A DNA stretch of 64,000 nucleotides, taken from the NCBI GenBank assembly GCA_042408445.1, contig JBHORC010000004.1, positions 1 to 64,000 on the forward strand. Reading direction: 5' to 3'. The stretch comes from CF-46 sp042408445 (GTDB taxonomy: Bacteria > Chloroflexota > Limnocylindria > Limnocylindrales > CSP1-4). Shown piece after piece: positions 57,238 through 63,294 of this stretch. The number at the start of each line of letters is the position of its first letter. The stretch's first letter is position 1. The notes under the pieces are model-generated. The model made no database searches. It had not been told where the DNA came from and saw only the letters and a list, made by a program, of their open reading frames with translations. Made by a program: the position numbers and the translations under genes.

Positions 57238-58029
57238 TCACGGTTTGCCGCTCCCGCGCGCCGCCTCCTGCGACTTCGCATCGTGAGAGACGGGGCCGTG
57301 GAGGAACGTCGTCAGGGCGACCGCGACGATCCCGCCCAGGATCGGTCCGGCAACATAGATCCAGAGGTCGTCGAGCCGGCCCGCCACGATCGCGGGACCG
57401 ATCGACCGCGCCGGGTTCATCGACGCACCTTCGACCGGCAGGGCGATCAACCCGCACAGCGCGATCGTCGCCCCGACGGCCAGCGCCGCATTCGTGCCGA
57501 CGACCCGGAATCGGTCGGCCGTGCCGAGGATGACCGACACGAGGAACACGGTGAGGATCGTTTCGAGGACGAGCGCGCCAGGCGGGTCGATGAGCTTCGG
57601 CCGCGAGACGGCGGACTCGATCGCCGCGCCGAACAGGATGCGGAGGACGCCTGCGGCGAGGACCGCGCCACCGATCTGGGCCAGCCAGTAGACCGGGACC
57701 CACCAGGCGGGAACGAGCCGCTTGAGACCGAACGACAGGCTCACCGCCGGATTGAAGTGCGCGCCGGACGTGTCCCCGATCGAGTAGATCAGGGCGGCGA
57801 CCATCAGGGCCGGCGCAATCGCCCGAGCGGCCGTGCTCACCTGGTCGCCGCTGACCTGCGCCATGACATCGCCGCCAGCCGCCGCGAAGACGAGGCCGAA
57901 GGTCCCGAAGACCTCGGCCGTCAGCCGTCGCGGCCAGCCGGGGTCCGGGCGTTCGGGGTCCTGCTGGTCGTCGCGTGCCTGGGCGGGCTTGCCGTGCTCG
58001 TCGGTTGCCGTCGGCTGGGGGTCATCCAC
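57238..58029 (-). CDS. MIP family aquaporin/glycerol channel
   Basis: A 263-aa six-segment channel. Both half-helix NPA motifs are kept: GAHFNPAVSLSFG and GASMNPARSIGPA. The Arg after the second NPA (selectivity filter) is present, and the first segment has EVFGTFGLVFAAAGGDV as in aquaporins Z-type. It probably carries water; small residues at the filter cannot be judged without modelling. The 35-residue N-terminus is charged and disordered. GTG 58029 is preceded by TAGTCT at 7 nt, so the transcript is probably leaderless. Confidence 0.88.
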   Translation of the reverse strand: MDDPQPTATDEHGKPAQARDDQQDPERPDPGWPRRLTAEVFGTFGLVFAAAGGDVMAQVSGDQVSTAARAIAPALMVAALIYSIGDTSGAHFNPAVSLSFGLKRLVPAWWVPVYWLAQIGGAVLAAGVLRILFGAAIESAVSRPKLIDPPGALVLETILTVFLVSVILGTADRFRVVGTNAALAVGATIALCGLIALPVEGASMNPARSIGPAIVAGRLDDLWIYVAGPILGGIVAVALTTFLHGPVSHDAKSQEAARGSGKP

Positions 58030-58036
58030 CCGCGGG

Positions 58037-58042
58037 AGACTA
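58037..58042 (-). promoter_or_regulatory. Leaderless -10 box (TAGTCT)
   Basis: TAGTCT lies 7 nt before GTG 58029 of the aquaporin gene. Confidence 0.55.
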
Positions 58043-58194
58043 GCCGCGGGTGGCGTCAGGCTGCGCTCGTCGGACTCGAAGCCCTTCTATCAGCGATGTC
58101 GCAGGAGCGGGACCGATCCGACGGTGCGGCACCGCTCCGGACGCGGCGCGTGGCCGGCGCGGGGAGACGCGCCGGCCGAGCCGCGGAGATGGTG

Positions 58195-58443
58195 CTATGC
58201 GCCCTGGACGACCTCGTGGAGGGTGTGCGCCTCGAGGCCGTGCGCCTCGCGATGGACCCGCGTTGCGGTCTCCCGATCCGGCGCGTCGACGAGGCAGAAG
58301 ACCTTGCCGGCCTGCTCGTCGACCCAGTAGTGCTTGTAGTCGACGCCGTACGCCGGCCCGACCCGCACGTCCGCCGCGTGGGCCTCGGCGACACCCTCCG
58401 CCTTGACGCCCGGGATGTCGTGGATATCGATGTACGTGGCCAT
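58195..58443 (-). CDS. DUF4242 (SCO4226-type nickel-binding) protein
   Basis: An 82-aa ferredoxin-like small protein. The opening ATYIDIHDIPGVKAEGVAEAH is followed by VDYKHYWVDEQAGKVFCLVDAP and REAHGLEAHTLHEV. His residues in the HAADVRVG and REAHGL segments correspond to metal ligands in the nickel-binding SCO4226 family. Role unknown. ATG 58443 has AGGAG 7 nt upstream. It is divergent from the small gene at 58644. Confidence 0.82.
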   Translation of the reverse strand: MATYIDIHDIPGVKAEGVAEAHAADVRVGPAYGVDYKHYWVDEQAGKVFCLVDAPDRETATRVHREAHGLEAHTLHEVVQGA

Positions 58444-58643
58444 GGGGCAACTCCTGTCCGTGGGTTCGTTGAGGATCCGTTCGAATCCTGGGGCCGACTA
58501 CGGGATGCCGCGCGTTCCGGATTTCGATCGAGTCGGGTCGTCGCCACGGAGATGCAACGTTCCGTTCGGTCCGCGGAGGGCCGAGCCGCGACCACGGCCG
58601 CCTACGGTCATCGGCGTGCGCAGCAATGCCAGAGGAGGTCGTG

Positions 58644-58898
58644 GTGCCTGATCGCAAGGACGAGCTGCCGGACGAATCCGACCGGCTCCTCGCAAAGGTC
58701 GCGGACCTCCGGGAGCTCGAACGGACCAAACGGGGCGAGCCGATCTCCTCGGAGGCCTTCCATCGCCTCGCGAGAGAGATCACGCGGAAGTCGCGCGAGA
58801 TCATGTTCGCCGCCCGGGAGCAGGAGCTGACCGGGGACCAGTCCGAGCGGGACGATCGGTCGATCGACGACCTGGCAGAGGAAGCGCCCCCGCGCTGA
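58644..58898 (+). CDS. Small charged helical protein, unknown function
   Basis: An 84-aa protein made of two predicted amphipathic helices (SDRLLAKVADLRELERTKR and SEAFHRLAREITRKSREIMF) and an acidic tail. No family is recognised, but the heptad-like pattern suggests a helical hairpin or coiled coil. GTG 58644 is preferred because AGGAGG lies exactly 5 nt upstream; ATG 58626 lies before that ribosome site. It belongs to the group of small genes with strong ribosome sites. It converges on the secreted protein at 58937. Confidence 0.65.
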   Translation: MPDRKDELPDESDRLLAKVADLRELERTKRGEPISSEAFHRLAREITRKSREIMFAAREQELTGDQSERDDRSIDDLAEEAPPR

Positions 58899-58936
58899 GG
58901 ATCGTGGCGGATGCGACGGCATCCGCCCGCCCCGGG

Positions 58937-59467
58937 TCAGCCGCGGAAGTCCGACTCGATGTCCGTCACGAGCCATCGGCCGTAGACCCTCGCGAACCCA
59001 ATCGTCCAGTTGTTGGCGGCGGAACCGCTCATCGTCACGCCGTCCAGCGACGTCCAGGTCGTCGCCCGCAGGTGGACCACAGCGGTCGTCGTGTCGATCG
59101 TCGTGTCGCCGATCAGGACGTCCTTGACGCCACCGCCGAGCGCGCCGGTCGTGCCGCGAATGTGGTCGTCGACGAGAGCCCGAAAACGGACGAGCCGTGA
59201 CGTGAGCAGCGCGCCGGTGTAGTGGCTGCGTGCCGCGGCCTCGGCACGTGCGTAGAGCCCGGCGGGATCTGCGGCATCGGCGGCGGTGAGGTCACCCACA
59301 CCGGTCACGTGCTCGAGGGTCAGCGTCTCGACCGCAAGCTGCTGGACGGCTGCGACCTCCGGATCGACGACGCCGCGGATGTTGACCTTGACCAGCGCGA
59401 TGCCGACGCCCACCGAGACGACCAGCCCGGCCAGACCGAGGAGCAGCGCCCTGGGTCGTCTGTCCAT
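58937..59467 (-). CDS. Signal-anchored extracytoplasmic protein, unknown function
   Basis: A 176-aa protein with a basic start (MDRRPR) and one membrane segment (ALLLGLAGLVVSVGVGIALV). An outer domain of about 145 residues has helical (LEHVTGVGDLTAADAADPAG, ARAEAAARSHY) then beta-strand (TTTAVVHLRATTWTSLDGV) parts, ending VYGRWLVTDIESDFRG. The mixed helix/strand order and C-terminal strand pair resemble NTF2-like secreted proteins, which is tentative. GAGGAA lies 8 nt before ATG 59467. It is 18 bp after the lipoprotein gene on the same strand, so an operon is likely. Confidence 0.68.
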   Translation of the reverse strand: MDRRPRALLLGLAGLVVSVGVGIALVKVNIRGVVDPEVAAVQQLAVETLTLEHVTGVGDLTAADAADPAGLYARAEAAARSHYTGALLTSRLVRFRALVDDHIRGTTGALGGGVKDVLIGDTTIDTTTAVVHLRATTWTSLDGVTMSGSAANNWTIGFARVYGRWLVTDIESDFRG

Positions 59468-59485
59468 CGGTCGTGTTCCTCGCCG

Positions 59486-60073
59486 CTACGCGCCGAGCGG
59501 CGGCAGCCTGAGCGTCGCGTGGGATTCGACGTCGATGGTGACCGTCGTGACGTCGCCGCGGCCGTGGGCATGGGGCGCGAACGTATGCGGGACGCCGTCG
59601 ACAACCACGCAGATCGGATCGTCCGCCCAGTAACCGTGGCCAAGATCCAGTCGCCCGGCGAACACGATCACCCAGGCTGGTCCGTCGGACTGGATCTCGG
59701 GCTCGACGCCGGCCAGATCCGCATAGTTCGCCGCGTCCCGCGCCGACAGGATCTCGCCCATGCCGGCGACGTGGTCGAGGCCGGAACGATCCGCGCCGCA
59801 CAACTTCATCGCGGCTCGTGCTGCCGCGGATGGCGATGAACGCGAGACGGGCGTGATCGAAGGGTCGACCGGCCGCGACGAAGGCCGCGCGCTGGGCTGG
59901 ATGGTCGAAATCGGCGATGGCGGCTCGGGGTTTGCCGATGGTGCCCGCGACGGCGCCTGCGTCGGTGGTTCGGTTGTGACCCGCGAAGGGTCGACCGACG
60001 CGCACGCGGGAACGGCGACGATGATCGCCGCGACGGCAACAGCGCGAATGACTTGGGAGGCATGCACCGGCAT
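59486..60073 (-). CDS. Lipoprotein, unknown function
   Basis: A 195-aa lipoprotein. The signal sequence AVAVAAIIVAVPAC ends in lipobox VPAC (Cys about 24), then a 60-residue Pro/Ser linker. A compact C-terminal domain (about 88-195) contains KLCGADRSGLDHVAGMGEIL, AWVIVFAGRLDLGHGYWADD, PICVVVDGVPHTFAPHAHG and a final VTIDVESHATLRLPPLG. Two cysteines could form a disulfide. No family is named. It shares a transcription unit with the signal-anchored protein downstream (18-bp gap). No clear -10 or Shine-Dalgarno is visible. Confidence 0.68.
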   Translation of the reverse strand: MPVHASQVIRAVAVAAIIVAVPACASVDPSRVTTEPPTQAPSRAPSANPEPPSPISTIQPSARPSSRPVDPSITPVSRSSPSAAARAAMKLCGADRSGLDHVAGMGEILSARDAANYADLAGVEPEIQSDGPAWVIVFAGRLDLGHGYWADDPICVVVDGVPHTFAPHAHGRGDVTTVTIDVESHATLRLPPLGA

Positions 60074-60189
60074 CGGACCTGCAGTTCGTCGGTACGACGG
60101 AGCGGGTCGCGGCGCGGTGACGGCAGCCCCTCCAGGGCGGCCGGCCGATCCGGGCGTCCAGCAGTTCTCACGGGCCTGGACTCACCAGC

Positions 60190-60381
60190 GTGGACTTCTT
60201 GACGCTGGCGGTCGGCCCCGTGATCGGCGTCTCGCTCGGGACGCTGATCAAGCAGGCATGGAGCGGCAAGCGCGGCCGCCGGCTCGTCGCCGAAGTCATC
60301 CTGGCAGCGGTATTCGCGATCGTCGGCACCGTGGTCGCCTATGCGGCCGTCGGAGTGCTCGGACTCTTGCCGAAAGGCTAG
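60190..60381 (+). CDS. Small two-segment membrane protein
   Basis: A 63-aa protein with two hydrophobic segments (LTLAVGPVIGVSLGTLI and VILAAVFAIVGTVVAYAAVGVLGLL) separated by a basic loop (KQAWSGKRGRRLV). No family is recognised. The start GTG 60190 has no Shine-Dalgarno and no -10 box at 6-7 nt, so the start is uncertain. It lies just before the first msrA 3'-end fragment and is the left border of the mosaic region. Confidence 0.5.
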   Translation: MDFLTLAVGPVIGVSLGTLIKQAWSGKRGRRLVAEVILAAVFAIVGTVVAYAAVGVLGLLPKG

Positions 60382-60412
60382 GCGTCAGGTGGTCAGCCGA
60401 CTGCGAAGTCGA

Positions 60413-60515
60413 TCAGTCGACGTACTGCAGCGGCGTGACGACGAAGTCGTCCGGCAGCTTCACGCCCGTCGCGTGGTTCGGGCAGTAGCGGTTCGGGACC
60501 TCAGCGGGACTGCTG
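60413..60515 (-). pseudogene. Detached msrA 3'-end fragment 1
   Basis: A 103-bp stretch encoding a near copy of the MsrA C-terminus (VPNRYCPNHATGVKLPDDFV...TPLQYVD) with its own TGA stop, but no upstream part of msrA. Similarity to intact msrA (61218-61322) begins at CAGCAGT on the minus strand. Just before that point the sequence is unrelated. It borders a small gene at 60530. Confidence 0.85.
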
Positions 60516-60529
60516 CTCCGCCTTTCCAC

Positions 60530-60808
60530 CTATGAGCCGTCGCGAGGGAATCCGTCGGCCCATCTGACTCCCGACGCGTCAATCTCGAATGCCGGGAACC
60601 GCCGGACCTCGCGCCACGGTACCGACGAGTGGTCGAACTCGATGACTTCGTAGTTGCGACCGCAGGTGCGCCAAGCCGTGCACGGGGCGAGGTTGGGCTC
60701 TTGGTCCCACGCGATGGTTGCGAGACGCCGGGCGCCGCTGACGGCCTCCTCCAGCGAGGAGAACTCCCCGGCCGATTCGTCGTGCAGGTCGTCCGATATC
60801 ACGAACAT
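60530..60808 (-). CDS. Small cassette-type hypothetical protein
   Basis: A 92-aa acidic protein: MFVISDDLHDESAGEFSSLE, then LATIAWDQEPNLAPCTAWRT, and VIEFDHSSVPWREVRRFPAF, ending in a strand and FPRDGS. The order looks like a folded beta/alpha protein of a kind often found as isolated small accessory genes. No function is known. ATG 60808 is preceded by TAGTCT at 9 nt. It lies between two msrA 3' fragments, on the same strand as them, and is unrelated to msrA. Confidence 0.65.
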   Translation of the reverse strand: MFVISDDLHDESAGEFSSLEEAVSGARRLATIAWDQEPNLAPCTAWRTCGRNYEVIEFDHSSVPWREVRRFPAFEIDASGVRWADGFPRDGS

Positions 60809-60834
60809 CGTGACGACAGACTACCGGCGCCGAC

Positions 60835-60943
60835 CTAGTCCACGTACTGGAGCGGCGTGGCCACGAAGTCGTCCGGCAGCTTGACGCCGGTGGCGTGGTT
60901 CGGGCAATACCCCGTGCCGGGCGGCACCTCAGCGGGACTGCTG
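60835..60943 (-). pseudogene. Detached msrA 3'-end fragment 2
   Basis: A 109-bp stretch encoding (VPPGTG)YCPNHATGVKLPDDFV...TPLQYVD with a TAG stop. It begins at the same CAGCAGT as fragment 1, and the two share AGTCCCGCTGAGGT just inside, where intact msrA has AGTACCTGGCGAAGGT. The fragments are thus closer to each other there than to msrA. Confidence 0.85.
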
Positions 60944-60964
60944 CCCGCTCGCCACAATGCGGAC

Positions 60965-61204
60965 ATGCTGACATTCGAGTACGAGCCGGACAACGTGCTG
61001 GAGGTAACGCCTGACGCAGAGGGGCTGCAGGACCTGCTGCTTGCACTCTCTCGGTTGAGGCCCGGTGACCATGAGCATCTGTTCACGCCCGCGTGGGGTG
61101 CGTATCCGCTGACGGAAGACTTCCCCAACCCGGACCTCACCCCCATTCACAAGGTGACGTTCACACTCGTGGGCGACGAAGGCGAGGCGCCGGCGGACGG
61201 TTAG
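60965..61204 (+). CDS. Small protein, possibly Imm32-like immunity protein
   Basis: A 79-aa protein: MLTFEYEPDNVLEVTPDAEG, then LLLALSRLRPGDHEHLFTPA, with a closing HKVTFTLVGDEG strand. The helix followed by GDHEHLFTPAWG and L-T-E-D resembles immunity proteins of the Imm32 type, which neutralise secreted toxins; this is tentative. No toxin gene is present. ATG 60965 lies 22 bp after the end of msrA fragment 2 and is opposite in strand to msrA. Base composition is slightly lower in GC than its neighbours. Confidence 0.6.
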   Translation: MLTFEYEPDNVLEVTPDAEGLQDLLLALSRLRPGDHEHLFTPAWGAYPLTEDFPNPDLTPIHKVTFTLVGDEGEAPADG

Positions 61205-61217
61205 ACAGCGCGGACGG

Positions 61218-61886
61218 TTAGTCCACGTACTGCAGCGGCGTCACCACGAAGTCATCCGGCAAGCGAACGCCGGTCGAGTGGTTCGGGCAGTAGCCGTTCG
61301 GGACCTTCGCCAGGTACTGCTGGTGGTAGTCCTCGGCGTAGTAGAACTCTGGCGCCGGCGCGATCTGCGTCGTGATCTGGCCGTACCCGGCCGCCGTCAG
61401 TCGCTCCTGATATGCGGCACGTGACGCTTCGGCTGCGCGCTGCTGCTCCTCATCGGTGGTGAAGATCAGCGAGCGGTACTGGGTGCCCATGTCGTTGCCC
61501 TGGCGCATGCCCTGCGTCGGGTCGTGGTGCTCCCAGAACACCTTGAGCAGCTGCTCGTACGACACCTTCGCCGGGTCGTAGGCGACGAGGACGACCTCGG
61601 CATGGCCGGTCTGACCCGAGCAGACCTCGCGGTAGTTGGCGTTCGGAGTGAAGCCGCCGGCGTACCCGACAGCGGTCGAAGTGACGCCCGGCGTCTCCCA
61701 GAAGTCCTTCTCGGCACCCCAGAAGCAGCCGAGGCCGAAGATCGCCGTCTTCGTGCCGTCGGGCCATGGGCCCGTCAGCGATGCGCCGTTGACGAAGTGT
61801 CGGGGCGGGACCGGCATCGACTCGGAGCGGCCGGGGAGCGCCTTCTCGGCGGCAGGAATGGACGGAGATCGGAACAGGAACTGCAT
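61218..61886 (-). CDS. msrA: Peptide-methionine (S)-S-oxide reductase
   Basis: A 222-aa repair enzyme that reduces methionine-S-sulfoxide in proteins. The catalytic Cys is in FGLGCFWGAEKDFWE; further family blocks are VGYAGGFTPNANYREVCSGQ, AEVVLVAYDP, FWEHHDPTQGMRQGNDMGTQYRS and EDYHQQYLAKVPNGYC, with a C-terminal Cys for recycling. The N-terminus and length match the longer E. coli-type enzyme. ATG 61886 has TACGAT 6 nt upstream and no Shine-Dalgarno. Two truncated copies of its last 103-109 bp lie downstream (60413 and 60835), so its 3' end appears to be a recombination hot spot. Confidence 0.93.
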   Translation of the reverse strand: MQFLFRSPSIPAAEKALPGRSESMPVPPRHFVNGASLTGPWPDGTKTAIFGLGCFWGAEKDFWETPGVTSTAVGYAGGFTPNANYREVCSGQTGHAEVVLVAYDPAKVSYEQLLKVFWEHHDPTQGMRQGNDMGTQYRSLIFTTDEEQQRAAEASRAAYQERLTAAGYGQITTQIAPAPEFYYAEDYHQQYLAKVPNGYCPNHSTGVRLPDDFVVTPLQYVD

Positions 61887-61892
61887 GCGTCG

Positions 61893-61898
61893 ATCGTA
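61893..61898 (-). promoter_or_regulatory. Leaderless -10 box (TACGAT)
   Basis: TACGAT ends 6 nt before ATG 61886 of msrA. Confidence 0.6.
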
Positions 61899-61995
61899 CG
61901 CGCGAACGCCTGAGGGGCGATGACGACGGCATGACGGCGGCGCGATCGAGAGCGCCGTCGGCCCCCTCGGACCACCGACTCCGGCTGTCGCCCAG

Positions 61996-63243
61996 CTAGT
62001 CGGCCTCGTCGTCGAGCTCGGTGACGGGCAGCGTGAACCCGACCTCCGTGCCGCCGCCGTCGCGCGGTCGCATCCACGTCCGGCCGCCCATCGCCCGGAT
62101 CAGCTCGCGGCACACGAACAGCCCGATCCCGGCGCCGTGGGCGACCCGCGTGGCATCGCTCGTCCGGTAGAAGAGCTCGAAGGCGCGCGCGGCCGTCTCG
62201 ACATCGACGCCGATGCCGCGGTCGAGCACCCGCACGGCCACCTCGGCGGCCGGCTCGTCCACGCTCATCTCGATCTGGATCGGCGTCGCTGCGCGGCTGT
62301 ATTTCTCGGCGTTCGAGAGGTAGTTCCGGACGACCTGCTCGACGTACGTCGACTCTCCGTTCACGAGCGGCAGCATCGGGGGCGCGGTGAAGGTGTAGCG
62401 ACGGTTGGGGTGGCGCTCCGACTCGAGGTCCGCGATCCGCCGGACGAGGCGGACGAGGTTCAGCGGCTCGGGATCGATCTGGACGCGGCCACGCTCCGAG
62501 CGCGACAGCACGAGCAGGTCCTCGATCAGTCGGTTCAGCCGATCGGCCTCCTCCTCGATGTCGACGATCGCCTGTTCGCGGGTCTCCGGCTCCAGGCTGG
62601 CCGACCGCCGCCGGAGCACCTGTGACAGCCCGAAGATCGTCGTCACCGGCGTTCGGAGCTCGTGGCTGATCACGCCGATGAAGGCGTCACGCAGGCTCTC
62701 GGATCGTCGCTCCTCCTCGTGATGGGCGGCGACCTCGACCGCCCCGGCGAGGACTGTCACGACGGCGCCGAGCAGCGCCTCGTCGTCCGCGTCGAAGGCG
62801 TCGACCTCGGTCGAGTCGATCTCGACGAGCCCGATCCCGGTGCCGTTCCGGACGATCGGCACGGCAAGCCACGAGCGGAAAGCGGTGTCCGGGCCTGCGC
62901 TCGCAATCCTGTCGCCGCCGCCCACGACATCGCCGGTTCGGTACGGCTGGAGCGTCTCGACCACGCGCCAGCTCCGGCCCGGTCCGCGGCTGAGCCGGAC
63001 CCCCAGGGCCTCTGCGGCGAACGGCCCGACCGCGGCGCGGACCACGAGCTGGTTGCCGTCCACGAGGGCGATCGAGCCACCGGTGAGGCGGACGACGCTC
63101 CGCAGCCGGTCGAGCGCCTGATGGAGGATCTGGTCGAGCTCGAGCTCGCCGGACGCCGCGGCGGCGATCTCGAGGATCAGGCGCGAGGTCGCCTCGGAAC
63201 GGACGGCACGGTCGAGCACATCGACAGTCGGTGGGACGTCCAC
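61996..63243 (-). CDS. GAF-domain sensor histidine kinase
   Basis: A 415-aa soluble kinase. A GAF domain (about 25-170; LDQILHQALDRLRSVVRLTG, WLAVPIVRNGTGIGLVEID) is followed by HisKA with His in ISHELRTPVTTIFGLSQVL (about 191). HATPase_c has N box RNYLSNAEKYS, G1 variant DRGIGVDVE and G2 GAGIGLFVCREL, with the last strand MGGRTWMRPRDGGGTEVGF. The N and G2 boxes are intact, so it should be active. It is an orphan, closely related in its catalytic part to the kinase at 11518. GTG 63243 has TAGCAT 6 nt upstream. Confidence 0.9.
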   Translation of the reverse strand: MDVPPTVDVLDRAVRSEATSRLILEIAAAASGELELDQILHQALDRLRSVVRLTGGSIALVDGNQLVVRAAVGPFAAEALGVRLSRGPGRSWRVVETLQPYRTGDVVGGGDRIASAGPDTAFRSWLAVPIVRNGTGIGLVEIDSTEVDAFDADDEALLGAVVTVLAGAVEVAAHHEEERRSESLRDAFIGVISHELRTPVTTIFGLSQVLRRRSASLEPETREQAIVDIEEEADRLNRLIEDLLVLSRSERGRVQIDPEPLNLVRLVRRIADLESERHPNRRYTFTAPPMLPLVNGESTYVEQVVRNYLSNAEKYSRAATPIQIEMSVDEPAAEVAVRVLDRGIGVDVETAARAFELFYRTSDATRVAHGAGIGLFVCRELIRAMGGRTWMRPRDGGGTEVGFTLPVTELDDEAD

Positions 63244-63249
63244 CTGGTC

Positions 63250-63255
63250 ATGCTA
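63250..63255 (-). promoter_or_regulatory. Leaderless -10 box (TAGCAT)
   Basis: TAGCAT ends 6 nt before GTG 63243 of the GAF kinase gene. Confidence 0.6.
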
Positions 63256-63294
63256 GTCGCCCTGTCGAAAGGGCGAGGAAACGAGAGCCGTGGC

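Noticed and set aside
58465..58500. TTCGAATCC motif resembling a tRNA T-loop
   Set aside because: The surrounding bases do not form acceptor, D and anticodon arms, and the T-stem does not pair with a 7-nt loop.
60413..61220. CRISPR-like or integron attC interpretation of the repeats near msrA
   Set aside because: The repeats are protein-coding 3' ends of about 105 bp with unequal 274-319 bp spacers carrying genes. There are no short regular spacers, no attC-type core sites and no cas or intI gene.
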